A stretch of 39,003 nucleotides of DNA, from NCBI GenBank assembly GCA_003212055.1, contig QCQW01000004.1, positions 1 to 39,003 on the forward strand, written 5' to 3'. Below the pieces are notes generated by a model. It saw only the letters and a list, made by a program, of their open reading frames with translations, searched no databases and was not told the DNA's origin. Made by a program: the position numbers and the translations under genes. Below are positions 10,154 through 19,421 of this stretch, one piece after another. How positions within the stretch are numbered: the first letter of the stretch is position 1; each line of letters starts with the position of its first letter. The stretch comes from Prochlorococcus sp. AG-459-A02. GTDB taxonomy: Bacteria > Cyanobacteriota > Cyanobacteriia > PCC-6307 > Cyanobiaceae.

Positions 10154-10378
10154 TTAACCTTTCTCAATTTCTTCTGGGAAAAACCAATTTTGCTCACCAT
10201 TCTGAAATTTTGCGGTGATCCCAATACTTCTGCCGTCTGTCATTTTATAGCCTGTTATTACGGCTTTAGGATTCGAGGATATTTGATCGATTAATTTAGC
10301 TGGTAGTCTATCTTTCACTTTGTTAATGTTAATTTTGATTTTACTACCGATTTTGGGTAATAATTTTGTTTCAGCCAT
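10154..10378 (-). CDS. DUF2862 family small protein
   Basis: 74 aa; PKIGSKIKININKVKDRLP...ITGYKMTDGRSIGITAKFQNGEQNWFFPEEIE. Confidence 0.85.
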   Translation of the reverse strand: MAETKLLPKIGSKIKININKVKDRLPAKLIDQISSNPKAVITGYKMTDGRSIGITAKFQNGEQNWFFPEEIEKG

Positions 10379-10437
10379 AAGAGGTAAAATGGAAGCTATT
10401 ATGCAAGATTAACAGCATTTGGACAATTTTTACTAAA

Positions 10438-11208
10438 ATGGTAGCTCTTCGTTTAATTCCTTGTTTAGATGTCGCCCATGGCAGAGTGGTTAAAGGTGTA
10501 AATTTTGTTAACTTGAGAGACTCTGGCGATCCTGTGGAATTGGCTTGTAGGTATTCTGATGAGGGCGCAGATGAATTAGTATTCTTAGATATTAGAGCTA
10601 GTGTAGAAAATAGAAATACATTAGTTGACCTTGTCTCTAGGACCGCAAAATCAGTAAAAATCCCATTTACAGTAGGTGGAGGAATAGATTCTGTTTCTTC
10701 AATTAATGATCTTTTAAGAGCTGGAGCGGACAAAGTGAGTTTGAATTCTTCTGCTGTTAGAAATCCAGATTTAATTTCCAAAAGTTCTAGAGAATTTGGT
10801 AATCAATGTATCGTGATAGCAATTGATGCTAAAAGAAAAGTTAATAAGACTGATGAATGGGAGGTATATGTAAAAGGAGGGAGAGAAAATACTGGAATAG
10901 ATGTATTAAGTTGGGCAAAGAAAGTTGAGGAGTTAGGAGCAGGGGAAATTTTGCTTACTTCAATGGATGGTGATGGCACGCAAAAAGGATATGATTTACA
11001 TCTGACTGAATCTGTTACCAATATTGTTAATATTCCAGTGATTGCTTCTGGAGGAGCAGGTTGTTTAGAAGATATCTATGATGTTTTCAACGAAGGCAGG
11101 GCATCTGCCGCACTTTTAGCATCATTACTTCATGATAAGAAGCTTTCTTTAAGAGAAATAAAGACTTTCCTCTTTGAAAAAAAACTTCCAATTAGACCAT
11201 ATGATTAA
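10438..11208 (+). CDS. hisF: Imidazole glycerol phosphate synthase cyclase subunit
   Basis: [70 protein letters not shown]. Confidence 0.98.
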   Translation: MVALRLIPCLDVAHGRVVKGVNFVNLRDSGDPVELACRYSDEGADELVFLDIRASVENRNTLVDLVSRTAKSVKIPFTVGGGIDSVSSINDLLRAGADKVSLNSSAVRNPDLISKSSREFGNQCIVIAIDAKRKVNKTDEWEVYVKGGRENTGIDVLSWAKKVEELGAGEILLTSMDGDGTQKGYDLHLTESVTNIVNIPVIASGGAGCLEDIYDVFNEGRASAALLASLLHDKKLSLREIKTFLFEKKLPIRPYD

Positions 11209-11253
11209 AAAATTTAATTTAGTACTAAAAAGAAATAAGTTAGAAATTTAAAA

Positions 11254-11955
11254 ATGAAATTCACAAAAACTATCGAAGTCAAAAATATATTTAATAAAAT
11301 TTCTTATAAATATGACTTTTTAAATAATCTATTAAGTTTTGGGCTGCACAGATTATGGAAAAGGAAATTAGTTAATTTATTGGAACCTTTAAATGGTGAA
11401 GATTGGGCAGATTTATGCTGTGGAACTGGAGATTTAGCATTATTAATTTCTGAGAGAGTTAGTCCAAGGGGTTCAATTACTGGGATAGACAGTGCAGAGG
11501 ATATCTTAAATATTGCAAAAAAAAAATCAGAGCTTAAAAATAATAAATTTATTAAGTGGGAAATTAAAGATGTATTAGAAATTAATGAGTATTCAAAAAG
11601 TTTTGATGGAATTTGCATGTCATATGGACTTAGAAACTTGAATAATGTTGAAGAAGGAATAAAAAAAGTTTTTGATCTTTTGAAGGATAAGGGGAGGGCA
11701 GGATTTTTGGATTTTAATCACTCAACGAGAAATTCTTTATCCAATATTTTTCAGAAAATTTATTTGAGGTTAATTGTAGTAACAATTTCGCGGCTTTTTA
11801 ATTTAGGTCCAGAGTACGCATATATTGAAAAAAGTATTAGTAATTTTCCAAAGAAAAATGAGCTTATAAATATTGCTAAGGAAGTTGGATTTAAAAAAGC
11901 TAAATATAGGACTATTTGGGGGGGGCAAATGGGAATACTAATTTTAACTAAATAA
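11254..11955 (+). CDS. menG: MenG/UbiE family methyltransferase (2-phytyl-1,4-naphthoquinone methyltransferase likely)
   Basis: VKNIFNKISYKYDFLNNLLSFGLHRLWKRK, DLCCGTGDLALLI, SYGLRNLNNVEEGIK; phylloquinone role inferred from cyanobacterial context. Confidence 0.93.
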   Translation: MKFTKTIEVKNIFNKISYKYDFLNNLLSFGLHRLWKRKLVNLLEPLNGEDWADLCCGTGDLALLISERVSPRGSITGIDSAEDILNIAKKKSELKNNKFIKWEIKDVLEINEYSKSFDGICMSYGLRNLNNVEEGIKKVFDLLKDKGRAGFLDFNHSTRNSLSNIFQKIYLRLIVVTISRLFNLGPEYAYIEKSISNFPKKNELINIAKEVGFKKAKYRTIWGGQMGILILTK

Positions 11956-11960
11956 AGAAT

Positions 11961-12446
11961 TTATTTTTTTATTTTTCTCCAACAAAAAGAACACTTTCCC
12001 CATCTTTTGATTTCGCCCTCAGGAGTAGGGGAATTACAAAGAGTACAAATGCACATTTTATTTTGATTGATTCTGCTTGGATGCTTTGCCCAAACTATCT
12101 TTGCATTAGTTGCTTTGAAATTTTTATTTTTAATTTCATAATTTTGTATTATTTTTATTTCATTTAAAGTTATTCCAATTTCCTCGATTCTCTCTTTTAA
12201 TTTATGCTTGTTATAGATTAAAGCTTGGCGCCACTGTGGATGATTTACTGCAATAGTAAGTATTTTTTTTTCAATATTTAATGGTTTGCATTCTTGAAAT
12301 AGTTCCAAGCCGATTAAGTTCTTCCAGTTATCGTTGATTTTAGAGAGTTTATCTAATTCTCCGCAGGATTTTTTGAAATTATCAAGACAATTTTTTAATG
12401 GATGTGGATTCCTTTTATTAACTATTGGCAAATACTTTTTGTCCAA
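11961..12446 (-). CDS. DUF721 (DciA-like) protein with C-terminal Cys4 motif
   Basis: WKNLIGLELFQECKPLNIEKKILTIAVNHPQWRQALIYNKHKLKERI matches DUF721 layout; C-terminal CTLCNSPTPEGEIKRWGKCSFC. Confidence 0.8.
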   Translation of the reverse strand: MDKKYLPIVNKRNPHPLKNCLDNFKKSCGELDKLSKINDNWKNLIGLELFQECKPLNIEKKILTIAVNHPQWRQALIYNKHKLKERIEEIGITLNEIKIIQNYEIKNKNFKATNAKIVWAKHPSRINQNKMCICTLCNSPTPEGEIKRWGKCSFCWRKIKK

Positions 12447-12521
12447 TTTGTAAAATTTACTTATTAAGACTAAAGTTAATCTAATCTTTAAAAAGATGCT
12501 CGTTGTTTTAATAAAGAATTT

Positions 12522-13271
12522 GTGAAAGTTATTGGACCTGCAGCTAAGACAGTTTTTTATTTAAAAAAAATTCAGGGTCAATATCCAATCTGGACACTTC
12601 ATTACAAAATTAAATGTAAAAGTACCGAAAATGAGCTAACAAACCTGCTTGGATATTCTGAAATAAAGAAAAATAAGCCAGTAGCGATAATAACAAGAGA
12701 ACAGTTCTCAGGGGTTGGCCAAAACTCAAAAACTTGGATTTCTCCAAAAGGCGGGATTTGGTTAAGTGCAGCTTACCCAATATTTTCAAAAGAATTTGCA
12801 TGTCAAATATTTAATTTGTCTTTAGGTATTAAGTTATGTGAAATGCTTAGAGAAGAGGATATAAATGTTTGTTTGAAATGGCCAAATGATATTTTTTTTG
12901 GTTCAAAAAAGTTGATTGGATTTTTACCAAGGGTGATAACAAGAGGCAAGGAAATTATTTATGTAAGAATAGGTCTTGGCCTGAATTTCTTAAATTACAC
13001 TCCATCAGAAGGCATTTCATTATCAAAAGTACTTAAAACTAAGAATATTAATCAACATTATTGGACAGCCAAAGTTCTTAAAGCTTTTTATGATTCAGTT
13101 GAATGTAATAACAAAAAAGAATATGTGATCAAATCGGCAAATAAGTTTCTCACAAAAAAATTTTTACCTAGTGGTTTTTGTCCTCATACATGGAAAATTA
13201 AAGATATTGATTCGAATGGGAATTTAAGAATTGAAAATGAAACTCATTTGAAGGTAATTAGAAGGTTCTGA
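12522..13271 (+). CDS. birA: Biotin--[acetyl-CoA-carboxylase] ligase
   Basis: ITREQFSGVGQNSKTWISPKGGIWLSAAYP, LKWPNDIFFGSKKLIGFL, GLGLNFLN; no HTH regulatory domain; GTG start. Confidence 0.93.
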   Translation: MKVIGPAAKTVFYLKKIQGQYPIWTLHYKIKCKSTENELTNLLGYSEIKKNKPVAIITREQFSGVGQNSKTWISPKGGIWLSAAYPIFSKEFACQIFNLSLGIKLCEMLREEDINVCLKWPNDIFFGSKKLIGFLPRVITRGKEIIYVRIGLGLNFLNYTPSEGISLSKVLKTKNINQHYWTAKVLKAFYDSVECNNKKEYVIKSANKFLTKKFLPSGFCPHTWKIKDIDSNGNLRIENETHLKVIRRF

Positions 13272-13273
13272 AT

Positions 13274-13960
13274 TTAATTAACTATTAATTCAACTATTCT
13301 TCCATCCTTAAATTTGGCTATTTTTCTTGCACGATTTGCTACTTCATCTTCGTGCGTTACTAAAACTATAGTTATTCCAGATTCATGAAGTTTGTCAAAG
13401 AGATCTAGTACATCTTCAGTTGTTTTTGAATCTAATGCTCCAGTAGGCTCGTCTGCTAACAATATTGAGGGATTATTGATAATCGCCCTTGCAATAGCCA
13501 CTCGTTGTTGTTGTCCCCCTGATAATTGGTTTGGACGATTGTTCATTCTCTCTGAAAGGCCAACTTTTTGTAGGGCATTCTTACCTCGCTCTAATCTTTG
13601 CTCAGGCTCAATACCAGCATAAATCATCGGCAAAATTACGTTTTCAAGTGCAGTTGCGTCTGAAAGAAGATGAAATTGTTGAAAAACGAAGCCTAGTTTT
13701 TGGTTACGTATTTCCGCCAGCTCATCATCAGATAAATTCTCAACAGGGATACCATTTAACTTATAAACACCTTCAGATGGTCTATCTAGACATCCAATAA
13801 TATTCATAGCTGTACTTTTGCCTGAGCCACTAGCTCCCATTACAGCTAAATAATCACCTTTATAAATTTCTAAATTTATGCTGTCTAATGCTTTAACAGT
13901 TAGATCATCTTTCCCATATGTTTTAGATATGCTTTCTAAACTTGCGACTTTCTTAGACAT
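13274..13960 (-). CDS. ABC transporter ATP-binding protein, MacB/LolD-like family
   Basis: MGASGSGKSTAMNIIGCLDRPSEG, QLSGGQQQRVAIARAIINNPSILLADEPTGALDS. Confidence 0.95.
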   Translation of the reverse strand: MSKKVASLESISKTYGKDDLTVKALDSINLEIYKGDYLAVMGASGSGKSTAMNIIGCLDRPSEGVYKLNGIPVENLSDDELAEIRNQKLGFVFQQFHLLSDATALENVILPMIYAGIEPEQRLERGKNALQKVGLSERMNNRPNQLSGGQQQRVAIARAIINNPSILLADEPTGALDSKTTEDVLDLFDKLHESGITIVLVTHEDEVANRARKIAKFKDGRIVELIVN

Positions 13961-13976
13961 TTATTTAAAAATTCTT

Positions 13977-15497
13977 CTAGAGAATATTGTTTGCTGTAGC
14001 AATAACATCTTGTAAGAAAGGAGTTTCTGAAACTGCTGTGTTAGCTAATTTAAAAAGAGGATTAGATAGGATTCCCCCTAGAGCAGTTACCGCCACGCAA
14101 GTATAAAGTGCAATTCTTAAGGGAGGTAATCCTACAATTCCCCAATTAATTTCAGGATATGATTTGACTATTTCAGAAGCTTCCTGCGGTTCTTTTACTA
14201 CCATCATTTTTATTACTGAAATGTAGTAATAAATAGATATAACTGAAGTTACTAATCCAACGATTACTAATAGATATTGATGATTTGCCCAACCTGCAAA
14301 GAACAAATATATCTTTCCAAAAAATCCTAACATTGGAGGTAAACCTCCAAGTGATAGAAGACAAAGGCTTAATCCTAATGTAATGAGAGGATCTTTTTGG
14401 TAAAGTCCTGAGTAATCAAGAATCCTGTCAGAACCAGTTCTTAGTGAGAAAAGTATTACGCATGAAAATGCACCTAAATTCATGAACAGATACGCAGCTA
14501 AATATAAAACAGCGGAAGATAAACCATCTTGCGTACCAGATACTATTCCAATCATTACAAATCCAGCTTGACCAATAGAACTGTAAGCTAACATCCTTTT
14601 CATTGAGGTTTGAGCTAGAGCTACAACATTTCCTAGAGTCATGCTCAAGATGGCCAAAATAGTAAATAAAAGTTTCCATTCCTCGTCGAATGAAGAGAAA
14701 GTAGTGCTTAATATTCTTATTGCAAATGCAAAACCTGCTGTTTTTGAACCAACAGATAAAAAAGCTACTACCGGTGTAGGTGATCCCTCATATACATCAG
14801 GTGTCCATTGATGAAAAGGAACTGCAGCAATTTTAAATGCAACAGTTGATAAAACAAATACAAGAGCTAGAGAAGTAATGAATGATGGCTTGTTGATAAT
14901 CTCTAAACCAATTGTTGCTAAGTTTGTTGATCCACTTAATCCATAAAGAAAAGAGGATCCATACAAATAGACTGCAGCAGCCGCAGACCCAATAAGCAAG
15001 TATTTTAAAGCTGCTTCTGAACTTCTTGGATCTCTCTTGAGGTAACCCGAAAGTAAATAGCTCGCTACCGATAAAGTCTCAAGAGATATAAATACACTAA
15101 TAAGGTCAGTAGATCCACACAGAAGCATTGCCCCAAGAGTCGCCGAAAGGACTATCGCTGCGAACTCCCCAATAGGGCTTCCACTTTGTTCTGTATAACG
15201 CCAGCTTATGAGTAAAGAAACTAAAGTTGATAAAGCTATTATTGCTCTAAATGCGATTGCTAAATTATCAGAATTAAAGGAACCAAGAAATGCACTATTT
15301 ACTGGATTACTCCATTGCAAGGCTAAACTTAAAAGAGAACTACCAATTGATAAATAGCAAATTATTGGTGCCCATTTTGATGCAGTTTTTTCTCCTGCTA
15401 AATCTACAAGAAGAGTTCCAACAATACCTAATAAGATAAAAGCCTCTGGAATAATGGCTTGAGCATTTAAATTAATTGTAAAGATTTCGTTGGGCAC
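13977..15497 (-). CDS. ndhB: NAD(P)H-quinone oxidoreductase (NDH-1) subunit 2
   Basis: 506 aa; [106 protein letters not shown]. Confidence 0.98.
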   Translation of the reverse strand: MPNEIFTINLNAQAIIPEAFILLGIVGTLLVDLAGEKTASKWAPIICYLSIGSSLLSLALQWSNPVNSAFLGSFNSDNLAIAFRAIIALSTLVSLLISWRYTEQSGSPIGEFAAIVLSATLGAMLLCGSTDLISVFISLETLSVASYLLSGYLKRDPRSSEAALKYLLIGSAAAAVYLYGSSFLYGLSGSTNLATIGLEIINKPSFITSLALVFVLSTVAFKIAAVPFHQWTPDVYEGSPTPVVAFLSVGSKTAGFAFAIRILSTTFSSFDEEWKLLFTILAILSMTLGNVVALAQTSMKRMLAYSSIGQAGFVMIGIVSGTQDGLSSAVLYLAAYLFMNLGAFSCVILFSLRTGSDRILDYSGLYQKDPLITLGLSLCLLSLGGLPPMLGFFGKIYLFFAGWANHQYLLVIVGLVTSVISIYYYISVIKMMVVKEPQEASEIVKSYPEINWGIVGLPPLRIALYTCVAVTALGGILSNPLFKLANTAVSETPFLQDVIATANNIL

Positions 15498-15574
15498 TTT
15501 ATTAAATAGGATTAAATTAGATGATTGATTGTAATGGTCAAAGAGTTAATCTTAACTTGATTATAATTTGTGGG

Positions 15575-15629
15575 TATGATTTTTGAAATTTTCAAGAGAA
15601 ATTACTTGAAAAAGTTTCAAATAATCATA
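15575..15629. repeat. Long imperfect inverted repeat (22 paired positions, two small bulges, 8-nt loop) in the ndhB-topA divergent intergenic region
   Basis: tatgatttttgaaattttcaag (15575-15596), loop agaaatta, cttgaaaa-ag-tttcaaa-t-aatcata (15605-15629). Confidence 0.8.
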
Positions 15630-15672
15630 ATATGCCCTAACTGAACAAAAACACCAATTTTTGAAATAAACC

Positions 15673-18279
15673 TTGGATCACACATTAGTTATTGTTGAAA
15701 GTCCCACCAAGGCAAAAACTATAAGAAAGTTTTTGCCCTCTAATTATGAAGTTCTCGCTTCAATGGGACATGTAAGAGATCTTCCAAAAGGGGCGGCTGA
15801 AATCCCTGCTGCAGTGAAAAAGGAAAAATGGTCAAGGATAGGAGTAAATACAACGGAAGATTTTGAACCACTTTACATAGTTCCAAAAGATAAGAAAAAG
15901 GTTGTTAAAGAACTTAAAGATGCATTGAAAGGGGCAACCCAACTATTACTGGCTACTGATGAAGATAGAGAGGGAGAGAGTATTAGCTGGCATCTTCTGC
16001 AAATACTTAAGCCTAAAATACCAACTAAGAGAATGGTTTTTCATGAAATTACAAAAAAGGCAATTAATAAAGCTTTAGATCAAACAAGAGAAATTGATAT
16101 GGAACTTGTTCAAGCTCAAGAAACCAGAAGAATCTTGGACAGGCTTTTTGGATATGAATTATCTCCTTTACTTTGGAAGAAGGTAGCCCCCCGATTATCT
16201 GCTGGCCGTGTTCAATCAGTTTCTGTAAGACTTCTTGTTAGAAGAGAGAGAGAGAGAAGATCCTTTAAAAAAGCTTGTTACTGGGGGATTAAAGCTTCCC
16301 TAGTAAAAGATAACATTACTTTCGAAACTAAACTATTTAGTTTAAACGGTCAAAGAATTTCTAATGGTTCCGATTTCGATGAACAGACCGGCAAATTAAA
16401 ACAAGGAAATAAATCTTTAATAATTGGAGAAGAAAAAGTAAATGATTTATTGAAGACTTTTTCCTCTGAGGATTGGTTAGTCTCAAAAATCGAAAAAAAA
16501 CCATCTACTCGTAAGCCAGTTCCTCCATTTACAACTAGTACATTGCAACAAGAAGCAAACAGGAAGCTTCGTTTGTCTGCAAGAGAAACTATGAGATGTG
16601 CACAAGGTTTATACGAGAGAGGCTTCATAACATATATGAGAACTGATTCAGTTCATCTTTCCGAACAAGCCACAAGAGCTGCTAGAGAATGTGTCAGTTC
16701 TATGTATGGAAAAGAATATTTATCTAGTTCACCAAGACAATTTAATTCAACTATAAGAAATGCTCAAGAAGCTCACGAAGCTATTAGGCCTGCAGGTGAG
16801 GTATTTACAACACCAAAGGAAACTAATCTAACTGGTAGAGACTTATCTCTTTATGATTTAATTTGGAAAAGAACTGTAGCTAGTCAAATGGCTGAAGCTA
16901 GGCTAACAATGATTAATGCTGAAATTAGCGTGGGGGATGGATTATTTAAATCAAGTGGGAAAAGTATTGATTTCGCAGGATTCTTCAGAGCTTATGTCGA
17001 GGGAAGTGATGATCCAAATTCATCCCTTGAACAACAAGAAATTATTCTTCCAAGTTTAACAACTGGAACATTTCTTGAAGTTACTAATAAAGAATCTACT
17101 TTTCATGAAACTAAACCGCCTGCAAGATATACAGAGGCTGCATTAGTTAAAGTTCTTGAAAAAGAAGGGATTGGAAGACCCTCTACCTATGCAAGCATTA
17201 TTGGGACAATTGTGGATAGAGGTTATGCAAATATATCTTCAAATAATTTGTCTCCAACGTTTACAGCTTTTGCTGTTACCGCTCTATTAGAAGAACATTT
17301 TCCTGATCTGGTTGATACTACTTTTACTGCCAAAATGGAGTCTTCATTGGATGAAATATCTTCAGGCAATCTTGAGTGGCTACCATACCTCGAGACTTTC
17401 TATAAAGGTAAAAATGGCCTAGAGTTAAAAGTTCAGAAAACAGAGGGTGATATTGATGGTAAAGCCTACAGACAAGTTGATTTCGAAGACCTTCCTTGCG
17501 TAGTCAGAATAGGCTCTAACGGCCCTTGGCTAGAGGGTACAAAAATTGATGAATCTGGTAATGAAATTCAGGCGAAAGGTAATCTTCCAATGGATATAAC
17601 TCCTGGAGATTTAGACATAAAGCAAGTTGATCAAATTTTAAGTGGTCCATCAGATCTTGGAACTGATCCAAAATCTGGGGAAAAAGTCTTTTTAAGATTT
17701 GGTCCTTATGGACCTTACGTTCAATTGGGAAATAATGATCAAGATAAAGCTAAACCAAGAAGAGCTTCATTACCCAAAGAGTTGAAAACTGATGATCTGA
17801 CTCTAGATGAGGCTCTTGAACTTTTAAGTTTACCTAGATTGTTAGGAGTTCATCCTGAAGGAGGTGTTGTTGAGGCTGATAGAGGAAGATTTGGCCCTTA
17901 TATTAAATGGATTAAAAATGAAAATGAATCTGAAAATAGATCATTGAAGAAAGAGGATGATGTTTTTACAGTTGATATTAAAAGAGCATTAGAAATTCTT
18001 GCAATGCCAAAAATGGGTAGAGGTGGTCAAGAAGTAATTAAAGACTTTGGAAAACCGAAAGAATTTAAAGAAAAAATTCAAATATTAAATGGAAGATATG
18101 GGGTCTATTTAAAATGTGGCAAAACTAATGTTTCGATTGCCAAAGATACTGACTTAGAAAAATTTACCATAGATGATGCTGTTTATCTTTTAGAAGAAAA
18201 ACTAAAAGATAAAAAAGGCTCTATTTTAAAAAAAACAAAAATAAGTAATAAAAAAACTCAAAGGAAAAAGAAAAGTTAG
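15673..18279 (+). CDS. topA: DNA topoisomerase I (type IA)
   Basis: TLVIVESPTKAKTIRKFLPSNYEVLASMGHVRDLP, LLLATDEDREGESISWHL, SAGRVQSVSVRLLV, GFITYMRTDSVHLS, EAHEAIRP, EKEGIGRPSTYASII; TTG start. Confidence 0.98.
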   Translation: MDHTLVIVESPTKAKTIRKFLPSNYEVLASMGHVRDLPKGAAEIPAAVKKEKWSRIGVNTTEDFEPLYIVPKDKKKVVKELKDALKGATQLLLATDEDREGESISWHLLQILKPKIPTKRMVFHEITKKAINKALDQTREIDMELVQAQETRRILDRLFGYELSPLLWKKVAPRLSAGRVQSVSVRLLVRRERERRSFKKACYWGIKASLVKDNITFETKLFSLNGQRISNGSDFDEQTGKLKQGNKSLIIGEEKVNDLLKTFSSEDWLVSKIEKKPSTRKPVPPFTTSTLQQEANRKLRLSARETMRCAQGLYERGFITYMRTDSVHLSEQATRAARECVSSMYGKEYLSSSPRQFNSTIRNAQEAHEAIRPAGEVFTTPKETNLTGRDLSLYDLIWKRTVASQMAEARLTMINAEISVGDGLFKSSGKSIDFAGFFRAYVEGSDDPNSSLEQQEIILPSLTTGTFLEVTNKESTFHETKPPARYTEAALVKVLEKEGIGRPSTYASIIGTIVDRGYANISSNNLSPTFTAFAVTALLEEHFPDLVDTTFTAKMESSLDEISSGNLEWLPYLETFYKGKNGLELKVQKTEGDIDGKAYRQVDFEDLPCVVRIGSNGPWLEGTKIDESGNEIQAKGNLPMDITPGDLDIKQVDQILSGPSDLGTDPKSGEKVFLRFGPYGPYVQLGNNDQDKAKPRRASLPKELKTDDLTLDEALELLSLPRLLGVHPEGGVVEADRGRFGPYIKWIKNENESENRSLKKEDDVFTVDIKRALEILAMPKMGRGGQEVIKDFGKPKEFKEKIQILNGRYGVYLKCGKTNVSIAKDTDLEKFTIDDAVYLLEEKLKDKKGSILKKTKISNKKTQRKKKS

Positions 18280-18285
18280 GAAAAT

Positions 18286-18762
18286 ATGATCTTTAAAAAA
18301 AAAGAATTTTTTTTATTAATTTTTTTAATTTTCTTGCAATCATGCTCAGGAGGAAGGATTGGAAATTTTCTTGAAACTAGTTTTAATGATTTAGAAAAAA
18401 TAATCCAAAATGAAGATTTACAAAATAATTTAGTAAATAAAAAAATGGTAAAAGAAGAAAACAAAGAAATTGATGATAAAAAAATTAAAAAAGTTGTTAA
18501 GCCAAAAAAAGTTCCAGAAAATAAAAAGGTTATTAATTTTAAAAAGATACCAAAACAAAAAAATAATAAAATTAAGAATCTTTCAAAAAAAAGAAATATT
18601 GAGCTTCAATCTTACAAAATAATATTCATCTTAAAAGATGTAGATCCAAAAGATCCCACGGAAGAGTTAAGTTCCATATTAAGTAATTCTGAGGTAAATT
18701 TTGAAATAGAAAAGATTGAACGCATCTTAGATTCAAAAAATAAAAGTATGAATAAAAATTAA
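18286..18762 (+). CDS. Lysine-rich putative lipoprotein, hypothetical
   Basis: N-terminal MIFKKKEFFLLIFLIFLQSCSGG (signal + lipobox LQSC), then highly basic low-complexity region. Confidence 0.7.
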   Translation: MIFKKKEFFLLIFLIFLQSCSGGRIGNFLETSFNDLEKIIQNEDLQNNLVNKKMVKEENKEIDDKKIKKVVKPKKVPENKKVINFKKIPKQKNNKIKNLSKKRNIELQSYKIIFILKDVDPKDPTEELSSILSNSEVNFEIEKIERILDSKNKSMNKN

Positions 18763-18782
18763 TTAAAAATATTCAATAAAAA

Positions 18783-19421
18783 ATGAAAATTACAACAAAA
18801 ACCGAAGCATTAAATATTGTAGAGACCTCATATTTAGCATCTCTTTCGTCTTTATTATGGGTTGCACTTTATTATTTGCCCATTGGGGGAGCTTTATTAA
18901 GGTTGATTTTACCCCTCCCTATGATCTTGTTGCACTTGAGAAGAGGAACTAAAATTGCATTGGAAGGACTCTTAATACAATTTCTACTCTTATTCATAAT
19001 TATGGGTCCTATTAGAGGAACTTTATTTTTATTTCCTTATGGGATCTTGGCTTTTTGGTTAGGTTGGTGTTGGTTTAAAGAAAAGAGTTGGAAACTTAGT
19101 TTAACTTTAGGAGTTGTTATTGGAACCCTCGGCTTCTTACTACGAGTCATAGCATTATCTACGTTGGTTGGAGATAATCTTTGGGTGTTAATTACTAGAG
19201 CGAGTTATGGTCTAATAGAAAAGTTGATTGGATTATTTAATTTACCTCTATCTCCCTCAATTTTGGGTATCCAATTAGGTGCAATTTTATTGATAATTTT
19301 TCAAGAAATAGTTTATGTTTTAACGGTACATGTAGTTGCGTATTCTCTGTTTCCTAGATTTAAATTAACTATCCCAGATCCTCCAAGATTATTAAATATC
19401 TTAGTTGATTTAAATAATTGA
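18783..19421 (+). CDS. DUF2232-type multi-pass membrane protein
   Basis: 212 aa hydrophobic protein, several TM segments, ALYYLPIGGALLRLILPLPMILLHLRRGTKIAL. Confidence 0.8.
   Translation: MKITTKTEALNIVETSYLASLSSLLWVALYYLPIGGALLRLILPLPMILLHLRRGTKIALEGLLIQFLLLFIIMGPIRGTLFLFPYGILAFWLGWCWFKEKSWKLSLTLGVVIGTLGFLLRVIALSTLVGDNLWVLITRASYGLIEKLIGLFNLPLSPSILGIQLGAILLIIFQEIVYVLTVHVVAYSLFPRFKLTIPDPPRLLNILVDLNN

Noticed and set aside
10371-10781. 136-aa minus-strand ORF overlapping hisF
   Set aside because: Antisense to unmistakable hisF; composition not protein-like; real DUF2862 gene starts at 10378
13392-13800. Plus-strand ORFs at 13392-13622 and 13531-13800
   Set aside because: Antisense to a clear ABC ATPase with intact Walker and signature motifs
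14173-14679. Alternate-frame minus-strand ORFs inside ndhB
   Set aside because: Overlap the conserved ndhB frame and have no recognisable features
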